DNA of 64,000 nt from Linanthus parryae (GCA_023055425.1 JALGPY010000004.1:61403718-61467717), one strand, 5' to 3'. Positions 1 to 12,200 are shown, counted from the stretch's first letter. Notes: generated from the sequence alone by a model not told the origin. Program-made: numbers and translations.

Positions 1-739
1 ATGCCAAAATCACAAGTATTCTCCATAGAATGATAAAGAGAGGGTAAGAGAAGAATCAAACGATGAAATCGCCAAAGCTTTGGCGAATCCGTGCAATCCC
101 CAAGCTCCTAGGTGCTCTCCAATGGCTCCCGTACGTGAATACTCTTCTCCTAGGTCGTCTCCTCCCGTTTTTTACCAGCTGGGCACGCTTTTTAATGAAA
201 ACTAACCGAAATTGCACTTCAGCCCCTCTACTTTGTAATTCCCGGACAGAATTATTTGCTGATTTTGCGCGGGCTGTATCTCCCTCATACGGACTTATAT
301 TCGGGCCTACCATATATCGTTGGAAAGCTACGGATGTATAATTTCCAATGCCGCAAGCCTTGCTTCAAAATTCTTTGTATATTTTCCTGAGTATCGAAAA
401 GAGTGCAGGCTGGTCCTGTGTGACTTTTCCAACTTTGCTTCGTTTGTGCGTCTCCTTTTCTCCTCTTCATCTAGCTCCATTCCTAGCATATCCAAGCATC
501 TCATAAGCTCCAATGCACCTCTTTTACCTGAGATACACAACACTAAACAACCCGTGCAATTATCATAGCAAATACGAGAGAAAACATGCACAAATAAGCT
601 AGAAACACAACTTTTCACTCTTAGGCTTATACATCATCAAATTCACATATTTGTGCAAATATAACATATAAATCATGTGAAATAAGACTAATACAAGTAC
701 TAAGAAAGTATAATAATAACTCCTAAAAGATATTTATCA
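1..739 (-). repeat. 3' LTR of Athila element 1 (first 739 bases; rest outside window)
   Basis: It matches 8642-9380 colinearly and ends on the plus strand in TTATCA (TGATAA when read on the minus strand), directly next to the polypurine tract. It includes the perfect 16-bp palindrome CGCCAAAGCTTTGGCG at 70-85. Apparent short frames here (56-313, 63-341, 320-568) recur in the other LTR and are LTR sequence, not genes. Confidence 0.9.
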
Positions 740-754
740 AATACCCCCACACTT
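740..754 (-). other. Polypurine tract of Athila element 1
   Basis: On the minus strand a purine-rich run with GTGTGGGGG lies directly before the TGATAA start of the 3' LTR. This is the expected site and composition for the plus-strand primer of an LTR retrotransposon. A similar G-rich run with 11 consecutive C on the plus strand lies at 2832-2842, within the internal non-coding part. Confidence 0.75.
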
Positions 755-3700
755 ACCTTTTGCTCGTCCCGAGTAAAACCACTATTTACTAGCCGACTCA
801 AGACGCAAACGACACAAGACTCGACAATGCAACAATATGATGCACATGAAAACTACGACTCGATCCTACACAAACACATATATACACAAAACACAATTTT
901 TATCTTTTTGGTTGAGATCGGGCAATCTCCATTGGCTTAAATCGGGTATCATGAAGTGATGAGAATCCTAGGAACAAAGCATGAGTTGAAACTAAACTCG
1001 ACAACGAGAATCTCCCCTAGTTAGTATAGAAATCCTAACTTTACTTAAGTACAAGAGTACGCTACCTCTTCGCGTGTTCCACGAAATAAGAGACTACGCT
1101 AGGCAAAGCCACATCCAAGGTCCGAGCTCCTAATCCGCTAACGGTTTTCACATGATGAGGCTTAGGGACATATAGATAATCTCGTCGAAATAAAGTCCTA
1201 AGCGTCACATTCTCACATCAAATCCCACATCTCACACACCCTCACCACCATGATAGAAACCGAAACCCGAAGCTCACCACCTCCGGCCCTCAATTCCTCA
1301 AACCCCGGTACACTAGTGATCTCCGTGTCCATCGTCGTTCGTCGTGCATGAAACGTGAACCGTCGTCGTCAAAGTAGCTCCACCACTCGTTCTCATTCAA
1401 ATTCAACTCAACACTTTAGTTCATCTCTCCTTTTTCTTTTTCTCTCCTTTTTTTCTTTTTTTTTTTTCTTTTTTTTCACAATTCTCTCAAAATACCATCA
1501 AAATCCAACAATAATATCTGAGTGGTCTTCAAATAACAATCAAATATGCTAGGGGAAGGAAACACGTAAATCGATGAATGAATATTACATAAAAATATCA
1601 TCTCCTCCTAACTCAATCAAAGTCCATGTCAAGTCCAAGCCGCAAAATCAATGAAATACATGTGTGGGAGTGGAGTCGTCACAAGCTCACACTCAATGTC
1701 CGAAGTCAAAAGTCGACACCCCCACACTCGAATGTCACCATATCCCCTCTCAAGTAGTCCCGAAGATGAATGTATCGCGTGCCTAATTAAACCGATCCTC
1801 CTACACCAAAGTAATCGAAACCGGTACCTAGCACGATCCACCAATTAAGTTCTCCCAACCCAATTCCGTGCGTATTAGATTCACGCACTCACAGCTCTCC
1901 ACAACTGTGTCCATGATGTAATGGCATGGAACACCGCCACACCGAAGTGCGCAAGCCTACTCACTCACCCTCGCATCCCCTCGTAGATAATCAATGAAGT
2001 GCAAGCGAGATGTAGAACTCAACGAATTGTATAATCACTCCCTCATCGAACCCCCTCAACTACACAACCCCCTCGTGACGCACTAAAGTGGTGATTCTAA
2101 TCAATTTGTGATGAAGGCCAAGAATCGTCACCCTAGGTCCGGAGGCTAGCAAAGAATCCAAGGTTCAAATTGGGGGCGTCTAATGGTCCTACAAGGTGAG
2201 TTCTAAAAGCAGTGAGTGCTCTAATACACACCTCGCACAGCTGTTTCGTGTGCCACTACGAGGCGGGTTGGCGACTACCTAAGACGTACACATGGATGTT
2301 CGGCTTGTTTAGCTCACACCTAGCTCAGCTCTTGTAAGAAAATAGGCACACACTTTGAGTTTTTGAAAATCACGTAAGTGTTAAAAATAGGTAGGCACTC
2401 CCGTAAAGAAAGTCTCTCTATACCTACTAGGGGGGACTCACGTCGTCACTCTCGGTCGCAAATCATGCTCTACGCCTAAAATCCTCACACTTTGCGATTT
2501 ATCAAATTTTAGCCTCTTTCGATTGACCTTTTCTCAAAATTTTCTCTTTTATTTTTTTTCAATTTTTTTTTTTCCATATAATTCCTACACTACATGCAAG
2601 CCGACACGAACGAAACTACACAAAACAGTCGATAGGGTAGGTAGACTCAAATAAGAAAACGTGCAATTTTAAACACAAACTTAAACAAGTATAAACACGA
2701 CTAACACAACACAATATGACATAATATCACAATAACACGACACGGACCACATAAATAGACACAATACGACACGAACAACTATATGCAGACATGGCGATGC
2801 AAACACTGACTGGCTAGTCAAGACTAAAACTCCCCCCCCCCCACACTAGAATACGTCGTTGTCCTCAACGAATTTAGAAGTAAAACCGAGGACTCAGCAT
2901 GTCTAATGTGAGGGGCGGTGAACCTACTCGGAGTCAAATTCACGGCACAAGAAGGTAATTCAACAAATTTAGAGCTAAAACGAACTACGTGCACGTGACA
3001 AGTTGTGTCTACCGAAATTAAGCAAGTACTCAAATATTCCCTATAATTAGAACTGTTAATCACAGCGATGACTAAGCACCGTGACCAAGTGGTCAAAATA
3101 AAACCCTAGAGCAAGTACGATGTGCCTAAACGGTAAGTAAAGAGAGAGAAAGAAACTCAATACCGACACAAGGTCGGGGACGAAATCCGATAGCTGCTGA
3201 CTGAGATATCAAGAACAATCCCCAAGCTAACATTGTGCGGAACAATGCAAGCTCCCTTGCGGTCGAGTGTGTGGAACACACCGGGGTCGATTGATCTTGT
3301 TGCTGCTGACGAAAATAGAACGAAGAATCCCCGAACTCGTTATGTGAGTTCCCTTGCGGTCGAGTGTGAACTAGCACACCGGGGTCGATATCTGCGTCAT
3401 ACTTTTCATCCAATTTCGAACTCGGACAGAGAGCATTATGTCGATCAAATTTCAGCATAATGTGTTTCGTGCTTAGTCCATTCTTGAAGTCCCACAAGCC
3501 AACTCTTTATCTTGAAGTAAGTGAGTAACAAGCTGCTGCCATGAAACAAATACATAACCTTCTCCTAAGCCAATGCCCATTACCATGGCCAAACCCAATG
3601 CCTACCTCCTTAACCATTTCACCATTTCACCATAACCTTCTTTATAACCTGATACACATCACCACTGCTACCAAATTGCCAAAACTACAACCAACCAAAT

Positions 3701-5375
3701 TAACCACCATAACAACCACCTAAACAATTTGCTAACCTAAACCACCTCCAACACCATTACACCATCACTTACACCTCAGCCTTCATCTATTACACAGACC
3801 ACCTGCAACTCAATTAACATCACCAGTACCTTCACTAACAACAACCACCACAACCATCTCCCTAAACCCAATTGACAAACTAACATTACTCCATAGCAAC
3901 TTCACCTAAACCAATAACCCAACTCCATCCAGCATCTACTAAAATTCCAACTTGTTATGCAATCATCAACACTCTGAGACCCACAATCACAGCCAAGTGA
4001 ACCCCGACAAGTTTCATCACCAACAAGACCACCTGCTGCATTCAGCAGATTACGGTTCAGAGAGGTTCTTTTTCAATTGCGGGCGCAATTGTGTGTTCAA
4101 GCTGTGGAATTCGAGCTCGGTTTTCATCGAATTGAATCAGAATGCTGGGGTGATGCTGGGTCAATAGGTGGTGGCTTTGGACGGAGATAGGACAGAAGTG
4201 ATTGCGGTCGGGTGGATTGATTTCAATCACAGGTGGGTTCAGTTTCCGTTTCACTGGAGGAGGTTGGAATTGCAATTTGAAAGAGGGAAGCAGGTTTGTG
4301 GGTTGGGTCTCTGATTGCTGAATTTTCAATTATTGGCAGAGAGAGAGAGCTGTCAATCGATCAATAGGGGTTCTAGGTCAGACATCATCGGTGGCTGAAA
4401 TCGGAGCTGGGTTTGAAAGACTGAGAACAGAGGTTGGTTGATGGCTGGGTCGGAGAGAGAGAGTGAGTTTCTGCTGCTGCTATGGTCGCCGGAGAGAAGA
4501 GATGGTGGTGGTGGGATTGCAGGAGTTCATGGAGGGCTGAATTGGGAGAGAGGTGGCCTGGGTTTCTGGTCGGAGTGTGCGAGAGAGGAATCGACTGTCA
4601 GTTTTGAGTGATACAGTGGAAGAGGAGAGGGCGGAGCAGTGGTTCGTTGGTGGGTTTCGGGGGTAGGGTTGTTCGTGTTTTGGCTGACCTTGTGGCCGGA
4701 ATCCATGGCGAAGAATCGCCTGGTTCAATGGTGGAGGCGGTGGAGGACAGGGTCGGGGAAGGGGCGAGTTGCAGAGGGGGGGCGAGAGATTGAAGGTTCG
4801 TGAATGAAAAGGGATGAAGATGAACCTCTGGTGTAGCCCGATGGCACAAAAATTTGACCCAAATTTCCCATTTTACCCCTGTTTGTGTGAGCAATTTTTC
4901 TTGCTCTTAAGATTCAGCAGAATGATTTTGGACTTCCTTTTGTTCGTGCGAACACAGGGGGTGTTCCTGCGAACACCCCTGACTCCAACTTCAATTTTTT
5001 TTTTTAATCCGCTTCGTTTACTTCATCTTCTAGATTACGTCTCCGGACTCCGATGCACGCATATTACATACCGTCCGAAAGCTCGTTTCGCGCACGTTCT
5101 GATTTCGCAATAGTGACTTCAAATTTTCCGGATTAAACTTCAGAATTCCTGACCTCCAATTTCGTGATCATTATGTCGCTTTCTCGGTTTTTATGCGTTT
5201 CCTCTTTTCACGCATCAAGAAGGGGAGTCCGGACCGCGTCTCCAACCTGTATGCCTGCACGACTCAATTCAAATATAAGATCCTCACTCTCTCACCCCTC
5301 ATATAACAAAACGGTATTAAAAACGCACACGACAGTATTTAAAAACACACTCTCTACACTAAAGCATAAAAATAC
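755..5375 (-). other. Internal non-coding region of Athila element 1
   Basis: No supported gene was found in these 4.6 kb. In a complete Athila this interval would hold pol and an env-like frame, and neither is visible. The segment contains CA-rich low-complexity sequence (about 3560-3930), a GA- and G-rich stretch (about 4100-4830), a direct repeat of about 45 bases (3247-3290 and 3346-3389), and two adjacent small hairpins (4941-4979). At 2832-2880 the minus strand has a GTTGAGGACAACG motif next to a G-run, which I recall from 3' non-coding parts of related elements. Confidence 0.6.
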
Positions 5376-5400
5376 GTTGGGTTGCCTCCCAACAAGCGCT
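5376..5400 (-). other. Conserved Athila-family motif downstream of the protease frame
   Basis: The core TTGGGTTGCCTCCCA followed by AGCGCT recurs at 25864-25888, in both cases just after the gag-protease frame on the minus strand. From memory, AGCGCT near GGGAGGCAACCCA is common in plant Athila-like elements. Its function is unknown to me. Confidence 0.6.
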
Positions 5401-5443
5401 TGTAATTTAAGGTCAACAGCCCGACCCAGTTACCTCTGCCACC

Positions 5444-7567
5444 TCACGAGGGTGGTCTGGCACATTGTGCCGCTTCCAGCTTAGCTTTTCTGTGTTGGAT
5501 TTGAAGCACTGCTTCATGTGCGTGCACCGCTGATGGCTTATTTCTTTCCCAGTAGTCAGGTGGATCCCCTTGCGACAACTCTGGGATTTGGCGCTTCACT
5601 TGTACAGCAAATGGCACACCTGGTTGATACTCCCATGAACACTGGGGTGACGGTTTGAAGACCCGAAAAGTCTCCATGTCATCGTGTACCCTCATAATCA
5701 GTTCTCCATTCTCTACGTCAATGAGAGTACGACCAGTCGCCAAGAATGGCCTACCCAGAATTAGCGGAACATCACCTACTGGCATATCCAATATAACAAA
5801 ATCAGCCGGAATGATCAGACTTCCGACCCTCACTAGCACATCTTTAACCATCCCAAATGCTTTCTTGGATGACTTGTCTGCAAATTGGAGTGTTATCCAG
5901 GTTTTCGGGGGCTCCCCCACACCTAACTTTTTGAATACCGACAACGGCATCAAATTCACGCTCGCTCCCAGATCACATAGAGCTCTTCCAGTGTAGGAAT
6001 TACCCAATGTAGCCTCAATGACAAAGCTACCTGGATCCTTCTTTTTCTTAGGTAACCCATGCAAAACACATGAACTAACCTGTTCATTTAAGTTTACTCT
6101 CTGAAATTCATCCACCCCTTTCTTTCCAAGAACTGCATCTTTAATAAATCGAGCATACTTAGGCATCTTTTGAAGTGCCTCAATCAATGGGATATTGATA
6201 TGCAGTTTAGAGAAGACATTCAAAAAGCGCTTGTATTCCTCAGAATCATCATTCTTCTTCCTAGTACGTAATGGGTATGGAAGTTCTGAAGAAGAAGGAG
6301 AAGATGAAAGTGGTACCTGAGTATGCTCATCCTCGTCTGGTGGAGTCATGCCCTTTGATTGGGGGATCATGACAGGTGTCTTCTCAGAATCGAAGACTTC
6401 ATGTTCCTTCGCCTTTGAGGCTTCCGCTCTGGCATGACTCGGATATGGAGGATCTGTAAGTGCAATACCACTTCGAGTGGTGATGGCTTGAGCATGTCCC
6501 TCTGATGTGTCAACAATGCTACCCAGTGCCCTTTGTTCAAGTTGTTCCTTTAGATCTTTTATTTCTGCTTGAGCAACTTGAAGTGCAATTGCTACAGAGC
6601 TGACCTTTGTGGACATGTCTGTCATGTGCTGAGCCATCGTCTTTATTATCCCTGTCATATCGGTCAACTCTAATGGTGGTACTGGCTGCTGCTGATGCAT
6701 CTCTGAAACATTTGCTTCATGCACTGCCTCTACCGCATTCACCTGAACAGTGTTATAAGCCATCTTTTCATCTCTTACCAGTTCCATGTGCCTGTACTAG
6801 TAATCCATGCTCTCTTCTTGCTGGACCAAGCATCTCATCAATGCATATGCCCCTTCATGATCACAGTTAAATAAGAAGTTTCCCCCAGCTTCTATATCCA
6901 TCTTGTCTCTATTGGGCTGTCCAAGTGAATCATAGAAGACCTGGATTAACTGTCGCTTGTTAATACCATGGTTGGGACATCTACGTAGCAAATGATTGAA
7001 GTGATGCCATGCTTTGACAAGTGATTCATCATGCTTTTGCCTAAACATTCAGATCTCATTCTGAAGCTGAATCACACGTAAGATAGGATAGAACTTACTC
7101 ATGAACTGTGCCACACACTCTTCCCACGTTTTGATTGAACAGGATGGCATAGAGTCCAGCCAATCCATAGCAGCTCCCTTGAGACAAGGGGAAAAGAGCA
7201 TCAGTTTTAGCGCTTCATATGTGACCCCACTATATCGGATTAGCCCACAGTGGATCTGAAATCTCCCAATGAATACATGTGGGTCTTCCTCGTCTGTCCC
7301 AGCAAAAGTGCACTGATCCCGCGCAAATTGAATTGTGCCCAGCTTAAGACAGAAGGTTTCTGCCTGAATTGGTGGCACCACAATTGCTGGCTCCCTTCCT
7401 TGAATATCCGCCTCAAATGCGTGGATTATTGCTTTCCCTGAACGATTGTATGGCATTGAGTTCGGGCGCGGTATAGATGTTTCTGCCAATGCTTTCTCTA
7501 CAGCTTGAGCTACCAAAACTTGTAGCTGCTCTGTGGTGAGGCTAATCTGCCCTTGACCTTCAGCCAT
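5444..7567 (-). pseudogene. Athila gag-protease frame with two in-frame stops
   Basis: One continuous reading frame of about 708 codons runs from the ATG at 7567 to 5444, broken only by TGA at 7051-7049 and TAG at 6799-6797; there is no frameshift. The first part matches the retrotransposon gag domain, with key residues DWLDS, TWEECVAQFMSKFYP and the CPNHG motif. The last third is an aspartic protease with the active-site motif DLGAS and the later ILGRPFL. The frame ends soon after the protease, and the polymerase expected downstream is missing. Gag would form the particle and the protease would process it. Both stops could come from single C-to-T changes (CGA to TGA, CAG to TAG), which is inference. 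As it stands, only a truncated gag of 172 residues could be made without readthrough. Confidence 0.88.
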
Positions 7568-7677
7568 AGCTACCTGAAAAGGAACACTAGCACACCCGTG
7601 AGGTAAACAGATAGTAACAAAAAAAACTAAAAGAAGTATCCTAAATTATTTTTTAACTAAACTAATAAATCGTTTAA
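7568..7677 (-). other. Leader between primer site and gag of Athila element 1
   Basis: Only about 110 AT-rich bases separate the primer binding site from the gag ATG, a short leader with no recognisable structure. Confidence 0.6.
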
Positions 7678-7696
7678 ATCCCCGGCAACGGCGCCA
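7678..7696 (-). other. Primer binding site, Asp-tRNA type
   Basis: The plus strand reads ATCCCCGGCAACGGCGCCA, which equals the 3' end of plant tRNA-Asp(GTC) including CCA. Its complement on the minus strand would prime first-strand synthesis. It lies six bases inside the 5' LTR. Confidence 0.9.
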
Positions 7697-7702
7697 AAAA
7701 CT

Positions 7703-9380
7703 TGACACGATTTCTTACGTGTATACGCAAGTGCACGATCAAGTAGTAAAAGTGGAGTATTTTACGACTCCGAGTATCGAACCCAAGGGAAATAGACGAC
7801 TACTAGCTAATTAAGAATCAATTAGAAGATACGTAAGTAACCGGTAAGAAGTGGTTTGATTTTGAATGTTCGTCGCCCACAAACAAGCGACTAAATAAAA
7901 CGAATGTAGAGACAATATTTCTGTATTTTTCAATTAAGAGAATTTAATCAAAGTATGGAGAAAACTAGGCGATCTATGAATCACCTAGGGTCTTTAGACA
8001 GTTTCGGAATTTGTATTGAAACACGTTACGCACTAACTGATTATGCCGGGTAATAGCACTTACAATCTTTTGTCGATCTCATGTAATTTTACGTAACAGT
8101 TCACTTTGGGTCCTGTCGGTCCACCTCCATCTACCGTTACGTTCTAGCTGGCTAGTCAACTTCGTTCACCGGGTCCTGTCGGTCCACCGATTCACTCGCC
8201 TAACTAGTTCAACCGAATCTACCCACACATGACTACTCCTATTCATCTCACCTATCGGTCTCAATGATTCGGGAATAAAAACATGATTTTATTCGTAACC
8301 GGGTTAAGTCTCTGTCGAGCACCCACCTAGTTCACTAACAACTCCGGTTCGCGACTCCCTTGTTGCTAAGAATTAAGCCTAGATCATGATTTCTAACCAA
8401 TTAGTTTGTAACATTAAGCTATGAATTCAACTAGTTCATCATCTTCATCTAACATGGTCATTCCATTCATCACTAACACGTGTCAATAGCCTTAGCTTAC
8501 GGATTCACAATACAAGATGAAGAATAATAAACATTAATTGGATCAATCGCATGAATCAATCAACAAAATCCGGAAAATAAGTCTAAGTCATAACCCTAGG
8601 CTCTCCATAGAGCCTAACAAAGAAATTAGCTACTCATTGTTATGCCAAAATCACAAGTATTCTCCATAGAATGATAAAGAGAGGGTAAAAGAAGAATCAA
8701 ACGATGAAATCGCCAAAGCTTTGGCGAATCCGTGCAATCCCCAAGCTCCTAGGTGCTCTCCAATGGCTCCTGTACGTGAATACTCTTCTCCTAGGTCGTC
8801 TCCTCCCGTTTTTTACCAGCTGGGCACGCTTTTTAATGAAAACTAACCAAAATTGCACTTCAGCCCCTCTACTTTGTAATTCCGAGACAGAATTATTTGC
8901 TGATTTTGCGCGGGCTGTATCTCCCTCATACGGACTCGTATTGGGGCCTACCATATATCGTTGGAAAGCTACGGATGTCTACTTTACAATGCCGCAAGCC
9001 TTGATTCAAAATTCTTTGTATAATTTCCTGAGCTTCGAAAAGAGTGCAGGCTGGTCCTGTGTGACTTTTCCAACTTTGCTTCGTTTGTGCGTCTCCTTTT
9101 CTCCTCTTCATCTAGCTCCATTCCTAGCATATCCAAGCATCTCATAAGCTCAAATGCACCTCTTTTACCTGAGATACACAACACAAAACAACCCGTGAAA
9201 TTATCATAGCAAATATGAGAGAAAACATGCACAAATAAGCTAGAAACACAACTTTTCACTCTTAGGCTTATACATCATCAAATTCACATATTTGTGCAAA
9301 TATAACATATAAATCATGTGAAATAAGACTAATACAATTACTAAGAAAGTATAATAATAACTCCTAAAAGAGAGTTATCA
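7703..9380 (-). repeat. 5' LTR of Athila element 1 (1678 bp)
   Basis: On the minus strand the LTR begins TGATAAC at 9380 and ends TCA at 7703, six bases before the primer site. The outer 739 bases are matched by the copy at 1-739. Length and termini fit Athila LTRs. It also holds a local near-repeat of a GGGTCCTGTCGGTCCACC motif (8107-8124 and 8170-8187). Confidence 0.9.
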
Positions 9381-10229
9381 TCCTGATTATCTATCCGATC
9401 ATCTTCTATAGGCTCGGCTAGGGCCGTGATCCAGCGATCGTCAAAAAGTCGAGTATCCTGCTTGGCTAACTGCTTCATCAACTCATAGGCACCGTCTTTT
9501 TCCACATGGTAGAGAAAGTTTCCTCCAGCTTTTCTGTCAATCCTGTCAGCACTTTCCCTTTCTAAGGCATGGTAAAATACCTGCAGGATCTTCGGGTATC
9601 CAAAACCGTGGTTCGGGCATTTCTTCACCAATCTCATTAATCTGTCCCATGCGTCTACACTGTCTATCCCCTCTTCTGCTTGAACGATAGAATCTCGCTT
9701 TGTAGTTGAATGACCCGGGAAGCGGGGTAGAATTTGGCCAAAAAGTCCGTGACGCAACCTTCCCATGTAGTGATGGATCTTGGTGGTCGGGATTCGAGCC
9801 AATCTTTGGCCACTCCGTATAGGCAGTATGGAAAGAGAATTAGCATGAGTGCCTCTACTTCAACTCCCTTATACCGGACATTGTTGGAGTAGTCCTCGAT
9901 TTTCCCGATGAAGTCGTTTGGCTCTTCATCAACTTTGCCATGGAATGGGCAGAGGGTCTGAACAGTCTAAATGGTGGAAGGTTTTATATCAAAGTGCTCT
10001 GCGGTGATCTCGGGCACCACAATAGCTAGCTCATGTCCTCCCGTCGGGACCTCAAAACTTTCCACCAACCTTTCCAGACCTGTTGCACGTCCTCTGGTTT
10101 TTCCGGGCAGCGAATCCTGCTGCGATCAGATCCTCAATGTACTGAGCCATCTGGGTCGGGGTACGTGTCTCTGGTGCCTCTTGGCCGGTTGCTGGATTTG
10201 CAGGACGATCTCCCTCGTTGTGGGCCATT
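9381..10229 (-). pseudogene. Gag of Athila element 2, broken
   Basis: From an ATG near 10229 the minus strand encodes a gag-like N-terminus (MAHNEGDRPANPAT...), then loses frame. Recognisable downstream pieces are the DWLESRPPRSITTWEG stretch and KFYPASRVIQLQ (9846-9664) and the CPNHGFGYPKILQVFYHAL segment (about 9625-9550), with at least one frameshift and stops between them. It is related to, but clearly diverged from, the gag of element 1. The coding sequence is cut at 9381 by element 1, so no functional protein is possible. Confidence 0.75.
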
Positions 10230-10437
10230 TTGCTTTATCGGTTTCTGCGGTTCTGTTCTTTGTAGAGTTTTTCTTGGTTTTCGAGCGACTGCACCAAATC
10301 GCGAGGCAATCTGGGCATTCACTTAAAGTTCCTGACAAACGAGGTCTCGAAAGCAGTGAGATAACAAAAAATAAAAATAAAAGATAAAAGTAAAAACTCT
10401 GAGAATTAATTCTGACTACTAAATAAACCCTGAAAAG

Positions 10438-10455
10438 TCCCTGGCAACGGCGTCA
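10438..10455 (-). other. Degenerate Asp-tRNA primer binding site of Athila element 2
   Basis: TCCCTGGCAACGGCGTCA differs from the canonical tRNA-Asp end at two positions, both C to T on this strand. It lies six bases inside the LTR edge, the same spacing as in element 1. Confidence 0.8.
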
Positions 10456-10461
10456 AAAACT

Positions 10462-12200
10462 TGATGCGCAAACTAACGTGCTATTCGCAAGTATACGAAT
10501 CAAGTAGTATAGAGTGTATTACGACTCAGATTATCGATCCCTCGGGGACTTTGCAGATTTTTCTAGCAATCAGTTTTAACGAATAGAGTGTAAAAAGGAG
10601 AAATATTTTGAGAGTTGTGAGTACGAACTAAGTACTGAAAGTAAATACTGAAACGTAAATATTTTTATGAGAATTATATGAATAATCTTAAGGTTGTAAA
10701 ACTAGGGTTTAGATACTAGATTCCAGGATCCCCTAGGGTCTCTTCAGATTTTTGTTCTAAGTTGATATGAAAACACACAACAGTCTCGTTATCCATGCCA
10801 CGTACCAATTGTGCAGTATTTTTTCTTTTCCTGCACGTTATCACGATTCTGCAGACTTTCAGATTCCTGTTAAGCTGCCTAGGTCTGCAGTCTCGTTCTA
10901 AGTCTGCTAGGGTTTCTAACCTGTCCTGATCGACCGGGTCAAATTCTCCAACAGTTGGTCTAACGTCTTTAGGCTAGTCCTCACTCCCCTTCTCTGGTCG
11001 GTCCATCAAGGTAAGGTGCTAAATCCTGTCTTTTCTTCCTAACCCTAACCGGACGTTTTAACCTACCGGCTCGGGTCTGTACTAATTCTGGGTGATCAAG
11101 CCGAGCATGCATGAACAGTAAAATTCAAAGACAGAATAACGAATAAAGCTACTTATATTAAGATATTGTAATCATGAATTCATAGTCAAAACGTAGAACT
11201 AATCTCTGAGTACGAAAACCTAGGTTCACCAAAAACCTAGGTAAAAAGTTTAGCTACTAGAAATCATAACGTAAACACAAAGTGTCTGAAATTAAGAGAG
11301 AGATAGTGAAAGCAAACTAGGTCTTCGAATATGGATTCGTGCTACCGTGCTCTCCATGAATGCTCCCAAACTTCTGCCTTAGATGTGTTGTGTGTCCTTA
11401 AAACGAGCCCTGGACAAGTCTTTATATAGTGCTGGAGACGTTTCAGGAAACTACCCGTATTTACAAAACTGCCACTGGCCACAACCGCCTCGGAAAACGT
11501 GTTGTCTGCGTGGCTGCTGCGTAGCTACTGCGTAGCTGCTGCACCAGCCTCCTGCATCCCTGCCTCTGGTCCTAGCAAGACTGGTGACTGAATCTACGCG
11601 ACAAAATCCCAACTCGACTTCTGAAAACCCGGTCCCGGTGCCAAATGACCAAAATACCCCTGGGTCAGAACTGCCCCGGAAATCGTCACGAACATGAAAT
11701 AGTTGCTCCCCGCTTCCGGAAACCGTGAACTGAGACTCCTTACTTGGGCGTAGCCTGTCCGATACCCCCACTTGACGGGAGTCAGTTTTCAGCCCGAATC
11801 CGTTTCAGCATTATAACCTGTATTCGGAAAGCCCTTGACGTCTTTGTTCTTCTGCCCCTGGTTTCACTTCCAAATTCCAAGTCGTGCTCAAGATATTGCC
11901 AACTGAGCGCATCCCGGTCATTCTCGGCTTTCGCGTTTTCAGCTTCCTCGGCTCTCGCTCCTGCAATCCTTTTTCATTCCCGTCTCGTGCACAAGTCATA
12001 TCCCTGCGTAGACAACACGAACAAAAACCCGTGATCATATCTCGAAATGCGTGAAATAAGCAGAAATTTACAAAGAGCAACTAAACATCTCGTTCCTAAA
12101 ACCGAGGCTTTTCGAGGGTGAATTCTGGCTAAAATATAGTTTTCCAACACATTGGCACGTCAAATCAGGATAAAAGATAACCCCTATTTGGGCGTTATCA
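10462..12200 (-). repeat. 5' LTR of Athila element 2 (about 1739 bp)
   Basis: On the minus strand it begins TGATAACGCC at 12200 and ends just before the primer site. Both ends resemble those of element 1's LTR, but the middle is largely different, so this is a separate family. There is no partner LTR in the window. Confidence 0.78.

Larger units (their letters stand above)
1..9380 (-). mobile_element. Athila-type Ty3 LTR retrotransposon, pol-less, 3' end outside the window
   Basis: Read on the minus strand the order is 5' LTR (9380-7703), primer binding site, gag-protease frame (7567-5444), a long non-coding stretch, polypurine tract (754-740), and a 3' LTR from 739 running off the window. 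The two LTR copies align with a fixed offset of 8641 bases and differ at about 22 of 739 positions by hand count. No reverse transcriptase, RNase H, integrase or env-like frame is visible between 5443 and 740, so the element looks non-autonomous by deletion. The Asp-tRNA primer site, LTRs starting TGATAA and the gag and protease sequence are typical of the Athila lineage. The left-hand target duplication cannot be checked; the right flank is TCCTG at 9381-9385, inside another element's gag. Confidence 0.88.
9381..12200 (-). mobile_element. Athila-type element 2, interrupted by element 1
   Basis: The 5' LTR (12200-10462), degenerate Asp-tRNA primer site (10455-10438) and gag (10229-9381) run in order on the minus strand until element 1 interrupts the gag at 9380/9381. 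The rest of the element should lie beyond the left edge of the window, past element 1's 3' LTR. Sequence to the right of 12200 is a plus-strand Copia polyprotein, so this element in turn inserted into that one. Confidence 0.82.

Noticed and set aside
740..5375. An env-like frame expected in Athila elements
   Set aside because: No frame of adequate length or with membrane segments is present in this interval.
1..9380. Reading the 1-739 and 8642-9380 copies as an unrelated duplication
   Set aside because: The primer site, polypurine tract and gag orientation place them exactly as the two LTRs of one element.
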